From positions 1 to 63,364 of the forward strand of contig CAYRVF010000009.1 of assembly GCA_964427535.1 (NCBI GenBank): DNA of 63,364 nucleotides, in the 5' to 3' direction. Below the pieces are notes generated by a model that saw nothing but the letters and a program-made list of their open reading frames with translations, did not search any database and was not told the DNA's origin. The stretch comes from CAYRVF01 sp964427535. Its GTDB lineage: Bacteria > Chloroflexota > Ktedonobacteria > Ktedonobacterales > JADMIN01. The position numbers were made by a program, and so were the translations under genes. Below are positions 1 through 8,100 of this stretch, piece by piece (position 1 is the stretch's first letter; every line of letters starts with the position of its first letter).

Positions 1-357
1 CACATCCTCTATACGAACGTGTCCCCGCCCCATGCCGAACAGATACGCTACCTCAGGGCGTATTTGGTCTCCGCTGAGGTCGCGACGATGTTCAATTTTC
101 TGCTGAACGACCGCTTCACTTTTGCCACGTCGCTCGGTCGTGCTCGTCCGTGGCCGGTGCGCTGTCTTCGGTTCCACACGACGGTTATCAACGGTCTGAT
201 CCTCACGTTCATCGTGAGTGGCCTGCTGCACTATGTCCTCTCACTTCCCGCGCTCGTGAGCCAGGCAGTGGGCATCATTATCGCGTTTATCTTCAACTTC
301 GCCATCCATCATCTCTGGACGTACCGTGGGCGTCCCGTCGAGAGCAAGGAGGTGTAG
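1..357 (+). CDS. GtrA-like membrane protein, C-terminal part
   Basis: The reading frame is open at the left edge, so the 5' end lies outside the window. About 118 residues remain. They hold the paired GtrA-family signatures FNFLLNDRFTF and FIFNFAIHHLWTYR, each following a hydrophobic segment, with about two further membrane segments between them. GtrA-family proteins are small four-helix membrane proteins linked to moving lipid-linked sugars for cell-surface polysaccharide. The gene lies just upstream of wecE, rmlA and rmlB on the same strand, which fits a role in handling the sugar made by those enzymes. That link is inferred from position only. Confidence 0.75.
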   Translation, partial: HILYTNVSPPHAEQIRYLRAYLVSAEVATMFNFLLNDRFTFATSLGRARPWPVRCLRFHTTVINGLILTFIVSGLLHYVLSLPALVSQAVGIIIAFIFNFAIHHLWTYRGRPVESKEV

Positions 358-537
358 CAACGGCATCGTCTCCCGGTGGATACGAACGTGGACTGTCGAG
401 AAGGCATGCAATGCACATCGGCAGTGTCTCGTCCACTGCTCATGACTGCGGGCGGCCTGAGTGAACGCGTTAGGCCTGGCCAGATGGTCGAGGCGCAACA
501 AGCTGTTAGTATGGCAGCGTTCGCGGGAGGTGACAGG

Positions 538-1743
538 GTGCAGGTACCATTTAACAAGCCCTATGTTGTTGGCCGTGAATTCGACTACATCCATGAAGCC
601 ATTGAACGCGGGCATCTCGCGGGCAACGGCGCGTTTACTGCCCGGTGCCAGGACTGGCTTCAGCAACAGGTAGGATGCGCGAAAGCATTGCTAACGCATT
701 CGTGCACGGCAGCATTAGAGATGAGTGCGCTGCTTGCCGACATCCACCCCGGTGATGAAGTCATCATGCCCTCGTACACCTTTGTGTCCACGGCGAACGC
801 GTTCGTGTTGCGAGGTGGAGTTCCGGTCTTCGTCGATATTCGGCCGGACACCCTCTGCATCGACGAGACACTCATCGAGCAGGCAATCACGCCAAAGACC
901 AAAGCGATTGCCCCGGTGCACTACGCCGCGGTGGGTTGCGCAATGGACGAGATTTGCGCCATCGCCAAGCGGCACGGGCTACTCGTGATCGAGGATGACG
1001 CGCAAGGCCTCCTATCCACCTACCACGGCCGACCACTGGGCAGCTTTGGCAATCTGGCCACGCTCAGTTTCCACGAGACCAAAAATGCCATCTCAGGCGA
1101 GGGCGGTGCGCTGGTCATCAACGACCCCTCGCTGGTCGAGCGCGCGGAAGTCATCTGGGAAAAAGGGACGAACCGCAGCCGCTATTTCCGCGGCCAAGTG
1201 GACAAATACACCTGGGTCGATGTCGGCTCGTCGTACTTGCCGAGTGAGCTGACTGCCGCCTTCCTCTGGGCTCAGCTCGAAGACGCTGAGTACATCACAC
1301 GCGAGCGCCTGCGTATCTGGGAGCAATACCACAGCGCGTTCGAGTCGTTCGAGCGGAATGGTCTGGTGCGTCGCCCAATTATCCCGGACGGCTGCCAGCA
1401 CAACGCGCACCTGTATTATCTGCTTGCGCGCAATCTGGAAGAGCGAACCCGCTTGCTCAATGCGCTCAAGCAGGCCGGGCTGGGCGCCGTGTTTCACTAC
1501 ATTCCCTTGCATAGCAGCGAGCCGGGGCGCAGGCTCTGCCGAACAGGTAGTGCGATGACTATTACCGACGAGTACAGCGACCGTCTGTTGCGGCTGCCCC
1601 TCTGGGTGGGTATCACCGAGGACGTGGCCGCGCGAGCTATCGACGCGGTCAGCGAGGTACTCCAGCCGATGGTCGGAGTGAGTACGACATATTGGGTGGC
1701 GTGGCAGGGTGAATCCTCCCCCCACCTGACAGAAGTTCACTAG
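538..1743 (+). CDS. wecE: dTDP-4-amino-4,6-dideoxygalactose transaminase (DegT/DnrJ/EryC1 family)
   Basis: PLP-dependent sugar aminotransferase that converts dTDP-4-keto-6-deoxyglucose to dTDP-4-amino-4,6-dideoxygalactose. The protein follows E. coli WecE/RffA closely along its length: PFNKPYVVGREFDY at the start, HSCTAALEMSALL, GDEVIMPSYTFVSTANAF, IEDDAQG and SFHETKN with the Schiff-base lysine, then KGTNRSRYFRGQVDKYTW and FHYIPLHSS. The frame is open further upstream, but the GTG at 538 is chosen because GGGAGGTGA lies just before it and it starts one residue before the conserved PFN. That gives 401 residues against about 376 in E. coli; the excess is mainly a C-terminal tail after the last conserved block. 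RmlA and RmlB, which make its substrate, are encoded directly downstream. Confidence 0.93.
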   Translation: MQVPFNKPYVVGREFDYIHEAIERGHLAGNGAFTARCQDWLQQQVGCAKALLTHSCTAALEMSALLADIHPGDEVIMPSYTFVSTANAFVLRGGVPVFVDIRPDTLCIDETLIEQAITPKTKAIAPVHYAAVGCAMDEICAIAKRHGLLVIEDDAQGLLSTYHGRPLGSFGNLATLSFHETKNAISGEGGALVINDPSLVERAEVIWEKGTNRSRYFRGQVDKYTWVDVGSSYLPSELTAAFLWAQLEDAEYITRERLRIWEQYHSAFESFERNGLVRRPIIPDGCQHNAHLYYLLARNLEERTRLLNALKQAGLGAVFHYIPLHSSEPGRRLCRTGSAMTITDEYSDRLLRLPLWVGITEDVAARAIDAVSEVLQPMVGVSTTYWVAWQGESSPHLTEVH

Positions 1744-1962
1744 CCCGTGCGTGGCGCGCGACTTGAATGCGTTGTTTGGCTGGCGAGCCGTCTTGCACGC
1801 GGCTTTCCGTTCTCATGCGTGCAGCCGGTGAGCTTGGTCTACTCAGTCTGGACCGGTTTTGAGGCAGGCAATGAGTATGGCAACTTCGTCGGTTCCAACG
1901 CGTGTCTCGGTCCCAACATTGAGGCGTGCGATCGCATGGAGTGAAGAGGAAGGTCGGAGCAG

Positions 1963-3219
1963 ATGAAAGGGTTGATTCTGAGCGGTGGGAAGGGCACGCG
2001 CCTGCGCCCGCTCACCTACACACGCGCCAAGCAGTTCTTGCCGCTGGCGAACAAGCCGGTGCTCTTCTACGCGATTGAGGCGCTGCTAGCGGCGGGCATT
2101 TGCGAGATCGGCATCATCGTCGGCGACACCCATGAGGAGATCGAGCACGCGGTGGGCGATGGCTCGCGTTGGGGTGCCGACGTGCGTATCACCTTCATTC
2201 AGCAGTCCGCGCCCCTTGGTCTCGCGCATGCCGTGCTGACCGCCAGGGAGTTTCTGGGTGATGAGCGCTTCGTGATGTTCTTGGGCGATAACCTCGTGGG
2301 CGAGTCGCTCGTGCCGATGGTGCGCGCCTTTTCGACGCCGGATTGCCCCTATCAGTGCCACATCCTGCTCTCCCCGGTCGAGAACCCCAGTGCCTTCGGC
2401 ATCGCGGAACTGGCCGAGGACGATGGATTCCCAACGCGCGCGAAGAGGCACACGGCGACCATGGTGACGAGCGCGTCGCTGAGTGGCGCCACAACGAGTT
2501 CAGAGCGCATCGCCGGGCTGACGCGCACAACCACGGTTGGCCGGCTTGCTGTCGGGACCGACATGGACGCCGAGCCTCAGCCCTTGCGCGTCAAATGCCT
2601 GGTGGAGAAGCCGAAGGAGCCGAAGAGCAACCTTGCGCTGGTCGGCATCTACTGCTTCGACGCGAGCATCTTCACTGCTGCGAGCAGCATTGCACCCTCG
2701 GCCCGTGGGGAACTCGAGATCACCGACGCGATTCAGTGGCTGGTCGACCACCAGTACGACGTACGCGCGCAGGCCCTTCAGGGCTACTGGATCGACACCG
2801 GAACGATAGAAGATATCCTGGAGGCCAACCGCCAGGTGCTCCTCGACCTCGTCCCGCACGTTGACGCCACCGCGCACGTCGCAGCCGACGCCATCCTCCA
2901 GGGCACCGTGACCGTGCAGGCGGGTGCGTGCATCGAGAACAGCGTCATTCGCGGCCCGGCCATCATCGGGGAGCGTGCCGTCATTCGCAACGCCTACATC
3001 GGCCCTTTCACCTCGATCTACCATGACAGCACCATCGCGGGCAGTGAGGTCGAGTACAGCATAGTCCTGGAGCACAGCACGGTACGCGACGTGCGCGGCC
3101 GCATCGACGAGAGCCTGATCGGGCGTTTCTGTGAGGTCACTACCTTGCCGCTCAAGCCGCGCGGCCACAAGCTCATGCTTGGCGACCACTCCCGCGTCGG
3201 CGTCCTCCGCTCCGAGTAA
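1963..3219 (+). CDS. rmlA: glucose-1-phosphate thymidylyltransferase, long form
   Basis: Makes dTDP-glucose from glucose-1-phosphate and dTTP. The nucleotide-binding signature GGKGTRLRPLTYTRAKQ is at residues 8-24, followed by GDNLVGE near 108-114 and VEKPKEPKSNLALVGIY near 214-230. The C-terminal third (about 290-400) is a left-handed beta-helix type region with AAD..LQGTVTV and SVIRGPAIIGE repeats, as in the long RmlA form. AAGAGGAAGG precedes the ATG. The 418 residues exceed the usual length of about 355 because roughly 50 residues (about 155-208, rich in Thr, Ser, Ala and Arg) are inserted between AELAED and the VEKPKEP strand. The reading frame is intact across the insert. The gene sits between wecE and rmlB. 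Confidence 0.9.
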   Translation: MKGLILSGGKGTRLRPLTYTRAKQFLPLANKPVLFYAIEALLAAGICEIGIIVGDTHEEIEHAVGDGSRWGADVRITFIQQSAPLGLAHAVLTAREFLGDERFVMFLGDNLVGESLVPMVRAFSTPDCPYQCHILLSPVENPSAFGIAELAEDDGFPTRAKRHTATMVTSASLSGATTSSERIAGLTRTTTVGRLAVGTDMDAEPQPLRVKCLVEKPKEPKSNLALVGIYCFDASIFTAASSIAPSARGELEITDAIQWLVDHQYDVRAQALQGYWIDTGTIEDILEANRQVLLDLVPHVDATAHVAADAILQGTVTVQAGACIENSVIRGPAIIGERAVIRNAYIGPFTSIYHDSTIAGSEVEYSIVLEHSTVRDVRGRIDESLIGRFCEVTTLPLKPRGHKLMLGDHSRVGVLRSE

Positions 3220-3296
3220 CCGCGGCACAGAACCCGCACGAGGTACACGTTCGTTCCGAACGAGCTACCAGTACACGACAGTGCAGGCATACAGAC

Positions 3297-4403
3297 ATGA
3301 CACAACAGCACGATCAGCAGGGGAGTCACTCTCAGGACGCGGGCGGGCTCACGCGCGAGACGCTTTTCGTGACGGGAGGGGCCGGCTTCATTGGCAGCAA
3401 CTTCGTCCGCCATGTGCTGCGCATCTGGCCCGAAGCGCGGATTGTGGTGTACGATAAGCTGACCTACGCCGGGAACCTGGAGAACCTGACCGAGGTGACC
3501 AGCGACATGGCGCTTGCCAGCCGCTTCCGTTTTGTGCGGGGCGACATTTGCGACACGGCGACGGTGCGGAGCGCGATGGCGGGGGCGGCGGCAGTGATCA
3601 ACTTCGCCGCCGAGACGCATGTCGATCGCTCGATTCTCGATCCCTCAGCCTTCGTGCGCACGGATGTTGAGGGGACGTTGGTTCTCCTGGAGGCGGCCCG
3701 CGCGGCAGGAGTACGCCGCTTCATCCAGATCAGCACCGATGAGGTGTATGGGAACGCCGAGGCGCCCGACGGCACCAGCCGCCCCTCGCTCGAGACAGAT
3801 GCGCTCAATCCCCTCTCACCCTATGCGGCGAGCAAGGCGGGGGCCGACCGACTGGCGCATGCCTACTGGGCGACCTACGGGCTGCCCGTCGTCGTCACAC
3901 GCTGCTCGAACAACTACGGTCCCTACCAGTACCCGGAGAAGCAACTGCCGCTCTTCATCACCAACGCCCTCGCCAACCGGCCCCTGCCCATCTACGGCGA
4001 TGGGATGAACACGCGCGACTGGATCCACACCGACGACCACGCGACCGCCATCGAGGCCATCCTAGCCGCTCCCGAAATACTCGTCGCGGGTGAGGTCTTC
4101 AATATCGGCACCAACGAGGAGCGCAGCATCCGCCAAAATGCGCTGGCTATTCTACGCCAACTCGATAAGCCCGAGTCGCTCCTGACGACCGTGCCGGACC
4201 GGCTAGGTCACGTCCGCCGCCATGCCGTTGATGCGACCAAACTGCGGATGCGCCTCGGCTGGCAGCCGAAGGTAGCTTTCGAAGCGGGACTCGCCGCGAC
4301 GATGCGCTGGTACGAGCAGAACACCGTCTGGCTCGAGCACGTCCTCGCTCGCCGCGACAGCTTCCTCGATTCCGCCCTCGCTCTTGCCACGAAGGCGCGC
4401 TAG
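3297..4403 (+). CDS. rmlB: dTDP-glucose 4,6-dehydratase
   Basis: NAD-dependent short-chain dehydrogenase that converts dTDP-glucose to dTDP-4-keto-6-deoxyglucose. Visible signatures are the Rossmann motif TGGAGFIGSNFVRH near residue 24, DKLTYAGNLENL, the RmlB-specific STDEVYGNAE, the YAASKAGAD catalytic Tyr/Lys pair, RCSNNYGPYQYPEKQLPLFI and GDGMNTRDWIHTDDH. The 368 residues compare with about 350 for the family. The first 20 or so residues are polar and non-conserved, so a later start is possible, but none has a better ribosome site. It follows rmlA by 77 bases on the same strand. No rmlC or rmlD follows, so the product most likely feeds the upstream WecE. Confidence 0.95.
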   Translation: MTQQHDQQGSHSQDAGGLTRETLFVTGGAGFIGSNFVRHVLRIWPEARIVVYDKLTYAGNLENLTEVTSDMALASRFRFVRGDICDTATVRSAMAGAAAVINFAAETHVDRSILDPSAFVRTDVEGTLVLLEAARAAGVRRFIQISTDEVYGNAEAPDGTSRPSLETDALNPLSPYAASKAGADRLAHAYWATYGLPVVVTRCSNNYGPYQYPEKQLPLFITNALANRPLPIYGDGMNTRDWIHTDDHATAIEAILAAPEILVAGEVFNIGTNEERSIRQNALAILRQLDKPESLLTTVPDRLGHVRRHAVDATKLRMRLGWQPKVAFEAGLAATMRWYEQNTVWLEHVLARRDSFLDSALALATKAR

Positions 4404-4777
4404 TGCGGCCCGCTCCATCTTCTCCATGCCTGCGCTCCCAACGACGGTTACGAGCCGGCAGTTGGTCCGCGCGAGGCCGCTGGTCTGAACCCGCAACCTC
4501 GCCACGTGGCACATGAGACACCGAACCCATCACGTCCAGCTAGCAGCAGTTACAGATAGCAGAAAGTTGCCAGGCGCTATCTGCTGCCAGACCGGCAGGT
4601 GGCGAGTGAGGAGATCGGCCAGGGTATGCGGGTAGTCGTGATAGGAGATGAGGGACAATAACGGGGTCGACCGTGAGCAGAGGCGGGAGAACACGCTACC
4701 CTTGCTATTGTGACACGGTGTGGCCCGGGGGTGTGCGACGGGGAGGTGGAAGCACGGCGACAGGATCGACGGTGGCG

Positions 4778-4849
4778 CCGCCATGCGCGAGTGAACCGCC
4801 ATGCGCGAGTGAACCGCCATGCGCGAGTGAACCGCCATGCGCGAGTGAA
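4778..4849. repeat. four perfect tandem copies of an 18-bp unit
   Basis: The unit CCGCCATGCGCGAGTGAA repeats four times without mismatch (starts at 4778, 4796, 4814 and 4832). Because 18 is a multiple of three, the opposite strand stays open through the array, which creates spurious frames. Each unit holds ATG CGC GAG TGA, a start codon followed two codons later by a stop. No iteron-dependent gene lies nearby. A variable-number repeat from slippage is the simplest reading. Confidence 0.95.
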
Positions 4850-4865
4850 GGAGCACTCACGCATG
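4836..4865. other. hairpin formed by the last tandem copy and its inverted echo
   Basis: CATGCGCGAGTG (4836-4847) pairs with CACTCACGCATG (4854-4865) around a 6-base AAGGAG loop, with one mismatched position. The right arm is an inverted, slightly diverged copy of the tandem unit. It could act as a bidirectional terminator between the convergent genes, although no T-run follows on either strand. Confidence 0.55.
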
Positions 4866-5079
4866 GGCAGCGGCGGAGCCCACCTCGCTGTTGCGAACAC
4901 AAACCGAGTAGATGCCGCTCCACTCGCTCCTCCTGACCTGGTGAAGACGCTGGACGCATTGAGCGCTCGATGCCCACTGCTGGGCGCCACGCTGCATGCG
5001 AAGACGAGCTCGTGTGGGTCGCCGCGCCAGCAATCTGACCGCCACATTGCTGGCCGCGCGCGATGTCGTGGCAATAGGG

Positions 5080-5127
5080 AACGCCGGACCTGCTCTCCGG
5101 AAAAGCTCCGAGGATAGATCCGGCGTT
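5080..5127 (-). terminator. inverted repeat downstream of the beta-propeller gene
   Basis: AACGCCGGA (5080-5088) and TCCGGCGTT (5119-5127) are perfect inverted 9-mers separated by 30 bases. The loop contains smaller self-complementary CTCCGG/CTCCGAG segments. The element lies 27 bases past the stop codon of the minus-strand exopolysaccharide cluster, where a terminator is expected. There is no U-tract, so the call is tentative. Confidence 0.35.
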
Positions 5128-5153
5128 CTGAGGGATGTGCCCTCTTGTCGTTG

Positions 5154-8100
5154 TTACTTGGTCGTGAGAGCGAAGACGTGGAGACCCCAGACGCTGGGAA
5201 GCGTCACACTCTGCACGGTCTTGCCTGCTAGTAGCGCCACCTCCGTGTAGAACACATACGTCTTCTCGGTCTGCTTGCCGGTCGGCGTATTGCGGTAGGG
5301 CGTGGTAATGGCAATGCTGTTGCCGGCGATGGGCGTGCCCGCCCCGCCGCCGAGGGTCCAGTCGCTGAAGGCGAGCGTGAACGTTTGGGTGGTGCCATCG
5401 GTGTAGGTGATGGTCGCCGTCCCGCTCTGCGTGCCGCCTGTCGCCGCCCCCAGGAAGGCCAGCGTGCTCGCTCCAGCCGAAGGCGTCACGAGCAGTTTCT
5501 GACCGGCCGCACGGTAGTTGTTCTGGACACCCGACGCGGCGACTGGCCACTGGAATGTCGCGCCATTCACCGTCAGGCTGACGCCAGGGGTAATGCCCGC
5601 CGCCTGCAGCGCCTGGGCGGAGTAACTGTTCTTGCCGTCGAAGTTGCCCGCGGCCGGCGCGCTGTCATCACTCGTGCCGATGTTGTTGTAGGGGTAGGGC
5701 GCCTTTGTGGCGAGAGCGAAGACATGCAGGCCCCAGAGCGACGGCAACGTCACGCTCTGCACGGTCTTGCCCGCCTGCAACGCCACCTCGGTATAGAACA
5801 CATCGGTCTGGACGCTCTGCTTGCCCGAGGGCGTGTTGCGATAGGCGGTGGTGATGGCGATGCTGTTCCCCGGAATCGGGCTCGACGTGCCACCGTTGAG
5901 CGTCCAGTCGCTGAAGGTGAGCGTGAACGTCTGCGTCGTGCCATCGGTGTAGGTGATGGTCGCCGTCCCGCTCTGCGTGCCGCCCACCGCCGCCCCCAGG
6001 AAGGCCAGCGACGTCGCCCCAGCAGCGGGTGCCAGCGGAAGAACCTGACCGCTCGCCTGGTAGTTGTTATTGGCGCCCGAGGGAGCGGACGGCCATGTGA
6101 ACTGTGTACCATTGATCGCGAGCGTCGCACCTGGTGTCACACCAGCCGCCTGCAATGCCTGAGCCGAGTAACTGGCCGTCCCGTCAAAGCTGCCCGACGT
6201 GGGTGCCGTATCGTCGCTCGTGCCGACGTTGTTGTACGGCGGCAGCGAGTACGTCGTGGAGGCGTTCGCGGTCGTGGCAACCGCGAAGACGTGCAAGCCC
6301 GAGACGGTAGGCAGGGTCACGCTCAGCGCCGTCTTGCCTGGTTGCAGGGTCACATCCGTGTAGAAGACGTATACCTTCTCGGTTTGCTTCCCTTGTGGCG
6401 TGTTGCGGTAAGCGCTGACTGCCGCGGCCTGGTTTGTCGCAAGCATCACCTGCGTCCCTGCGCCGAGCGTCCAGTCGCTGAAGGCAAGGGTGAAGGTCTG
6501 GGTCGTGCCATCGGTGTAGGTGATGGTCGCCGTCCCGCTCTGAACGCCATTATTGGCGGCGCCCAGGAGGGCCAGCGTCTGCGCGCCAGCAACGCTCGTC
6601 ACCGGAAGCACCTGGCCCGCGGCGCGATAGTTGTTCTTGCTGCCGACAGGCGCATTTGGCCAGACGAATTGCGCCCCGTTGATGGTGACCGTCGCGCCCG
6701 GTGTGACGCCCGCCGCCTGCAACGCCTGACCGGAATAGCTGTTGACGCCATCGAAGTTGCCAGTCGTGGGGGCGGCGTCATCGCTGGTGCCGGTGTTGTT
6801 GTAGGGCGGCGCGGACGAGGTGACGACAGCCGGTGGCAGGGCGGTCGTGGCGACTGCGAAGACATGCATGCCCCACAGAGAAGGCAGTGTCACGCTCTTT
6901 ACGGTCTTGCCCGCCAGCAGTGCGACATCCGAGTAGAAGACGTCGGTCTGGACGGTATTCTTGCCGTTGGGTGTGTTGCGGTAGGGCGATTTCACCGCGA
7001 CGATGTTGTTCGAGATCGGAGCGCTGATGCCGCCGTTGAGGGTCCAGTCGCTGAAGGCAAGCGCGAAGGTCTGCGTTGAGCCATCGGTATAGGTGATGGT
7101 CGCGGTGCCACTCTGCGTCCCATTGGTGGCGGCGCCTAGGAAGGCCAGGGTCTGCGCGCCGCTGACGGGTGTCACGGGAAGGACCTGCCCGGCGGCACGA
7201 TAGTTGTTGTTCGTGCCCGCGCTTGGGTTGGGCCACGTAAACTGGGCATCGTTCACGGGAATGGCTGCGCCGGGCACGATCCCCACACTGGCCAGCGCCT
7301 CAGCGGAGTAGCTGTTCGTGCCGTCGAAGTTGCCCGTGCCGGGCGCGGTATCGTCACTCGTGCCGACGTTGTTGTAAGCGACCGCGGGAGGCGGCGGTGT
7401 CGGTGTCGGTGAGGGTGTCGGCGACGGTGTTCCGCTGGGGGTGGGCGTCGGCGTCACCGCGGGCGGATTCAGCCCGAAGATGTCCAGGCTGCTCTGCGTG
7501 CCGACGAAGACTTGCCCGTTCGCGACGGTAGGCACGGTGAATTTGACGTAGCTGGCGAGCCCGTCACGTGCTGTATTCTGTGTGCTGCTGTAGAGCTCAG
7601 TGCCGAGATTGGCCGCGTCGTAGGCTCGCAGCGCGCCCCCTCCTGAGGGGTTGCAATGGTCGAGCGTCGGGCAGCTCGCGGGCGGTGAGATGATCCACAC
7701 GATGCCGGTGCCAGGCGTATTCCCGTTGCTCGATATGACCGGGTTCGGTCCGGGGAAGTTGAACTTCTCGGGAGTCTGTGTCGGAGCGGTGGTGTCGAGC
7801 ACGCCGTTATTCAGCGGGAATGCCTTCATCGGGCCACCGTTGCTCGACATGTAGACGGTGCCGCTCCAGTAGGCCGCCGTGCTGTAGACGCCGCCGGTGC
7901 CTAGTGTTCCGGGGGCGAGCTCCTGCACCACATTGTCATAGCTGGTCGCACTCTGGTTATTGCAGGGGTCGGCGACAGTCGTGAACTTGCCGAGAGCGGT
8001 GCGGTCGACGACGTAGATGCGTCCTTCCTTCCCGGCGTTGACCAGCACATTCGGATGCGCCGCGCCCGTCTGTGTCGGCAGAATGAGTGCCCCGCCTGAG

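Larger units (their letters stand above)
4404..5153. other. 750-bp convergent intergenic region
   Basis: Lies between the ends of rmlB (plus strand) and the beta-propeller gene (minus strand). It holds no convincing gene: the open frames here have no family signature and overlap each other on both strands. It carries a four-copy 18-bp tandem repeat, an adjoining hairpin and a second inverted repeat near the right end, listed separately. The rest shows nothing recognisable. Confidence 0.7.

Noticed and set aside
376..537. Upstream extension of the wecE frame to an ATG at 376
   Set aside because: The extra 54 codons have no family similarity, and a strong GGGAGGTGA site precedes the GTG at 538, where the conserved N-terminus begins.
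1747..1944. 65-codon frame between wecE and rmlA
   Set aside because: No recognisable domain, no good ribosome site and average composition; probably spacer.
4778..4849. CRISPR or iteron origin interpretation of the tandem repeat
   Set aside because: Copies are directly abutting with no spacers, there are no cas or rep genes, and no AT-rich melting region lies next to the array.
4530..5117. Overlapping frames across the 18-bp tandem array on both strands
   Set aside because: They are open only because the repeat period is a multiple of three. The product would be an MAVHSR-type repeat with no family signature.
5385..7079. Long plus-strand frame (564 codons) opposite the repeated modules
   Set aside because: Antisense to a clear domain-repeat gene in GC-rich DNA, with Arg/Gly-rich shadow composition.
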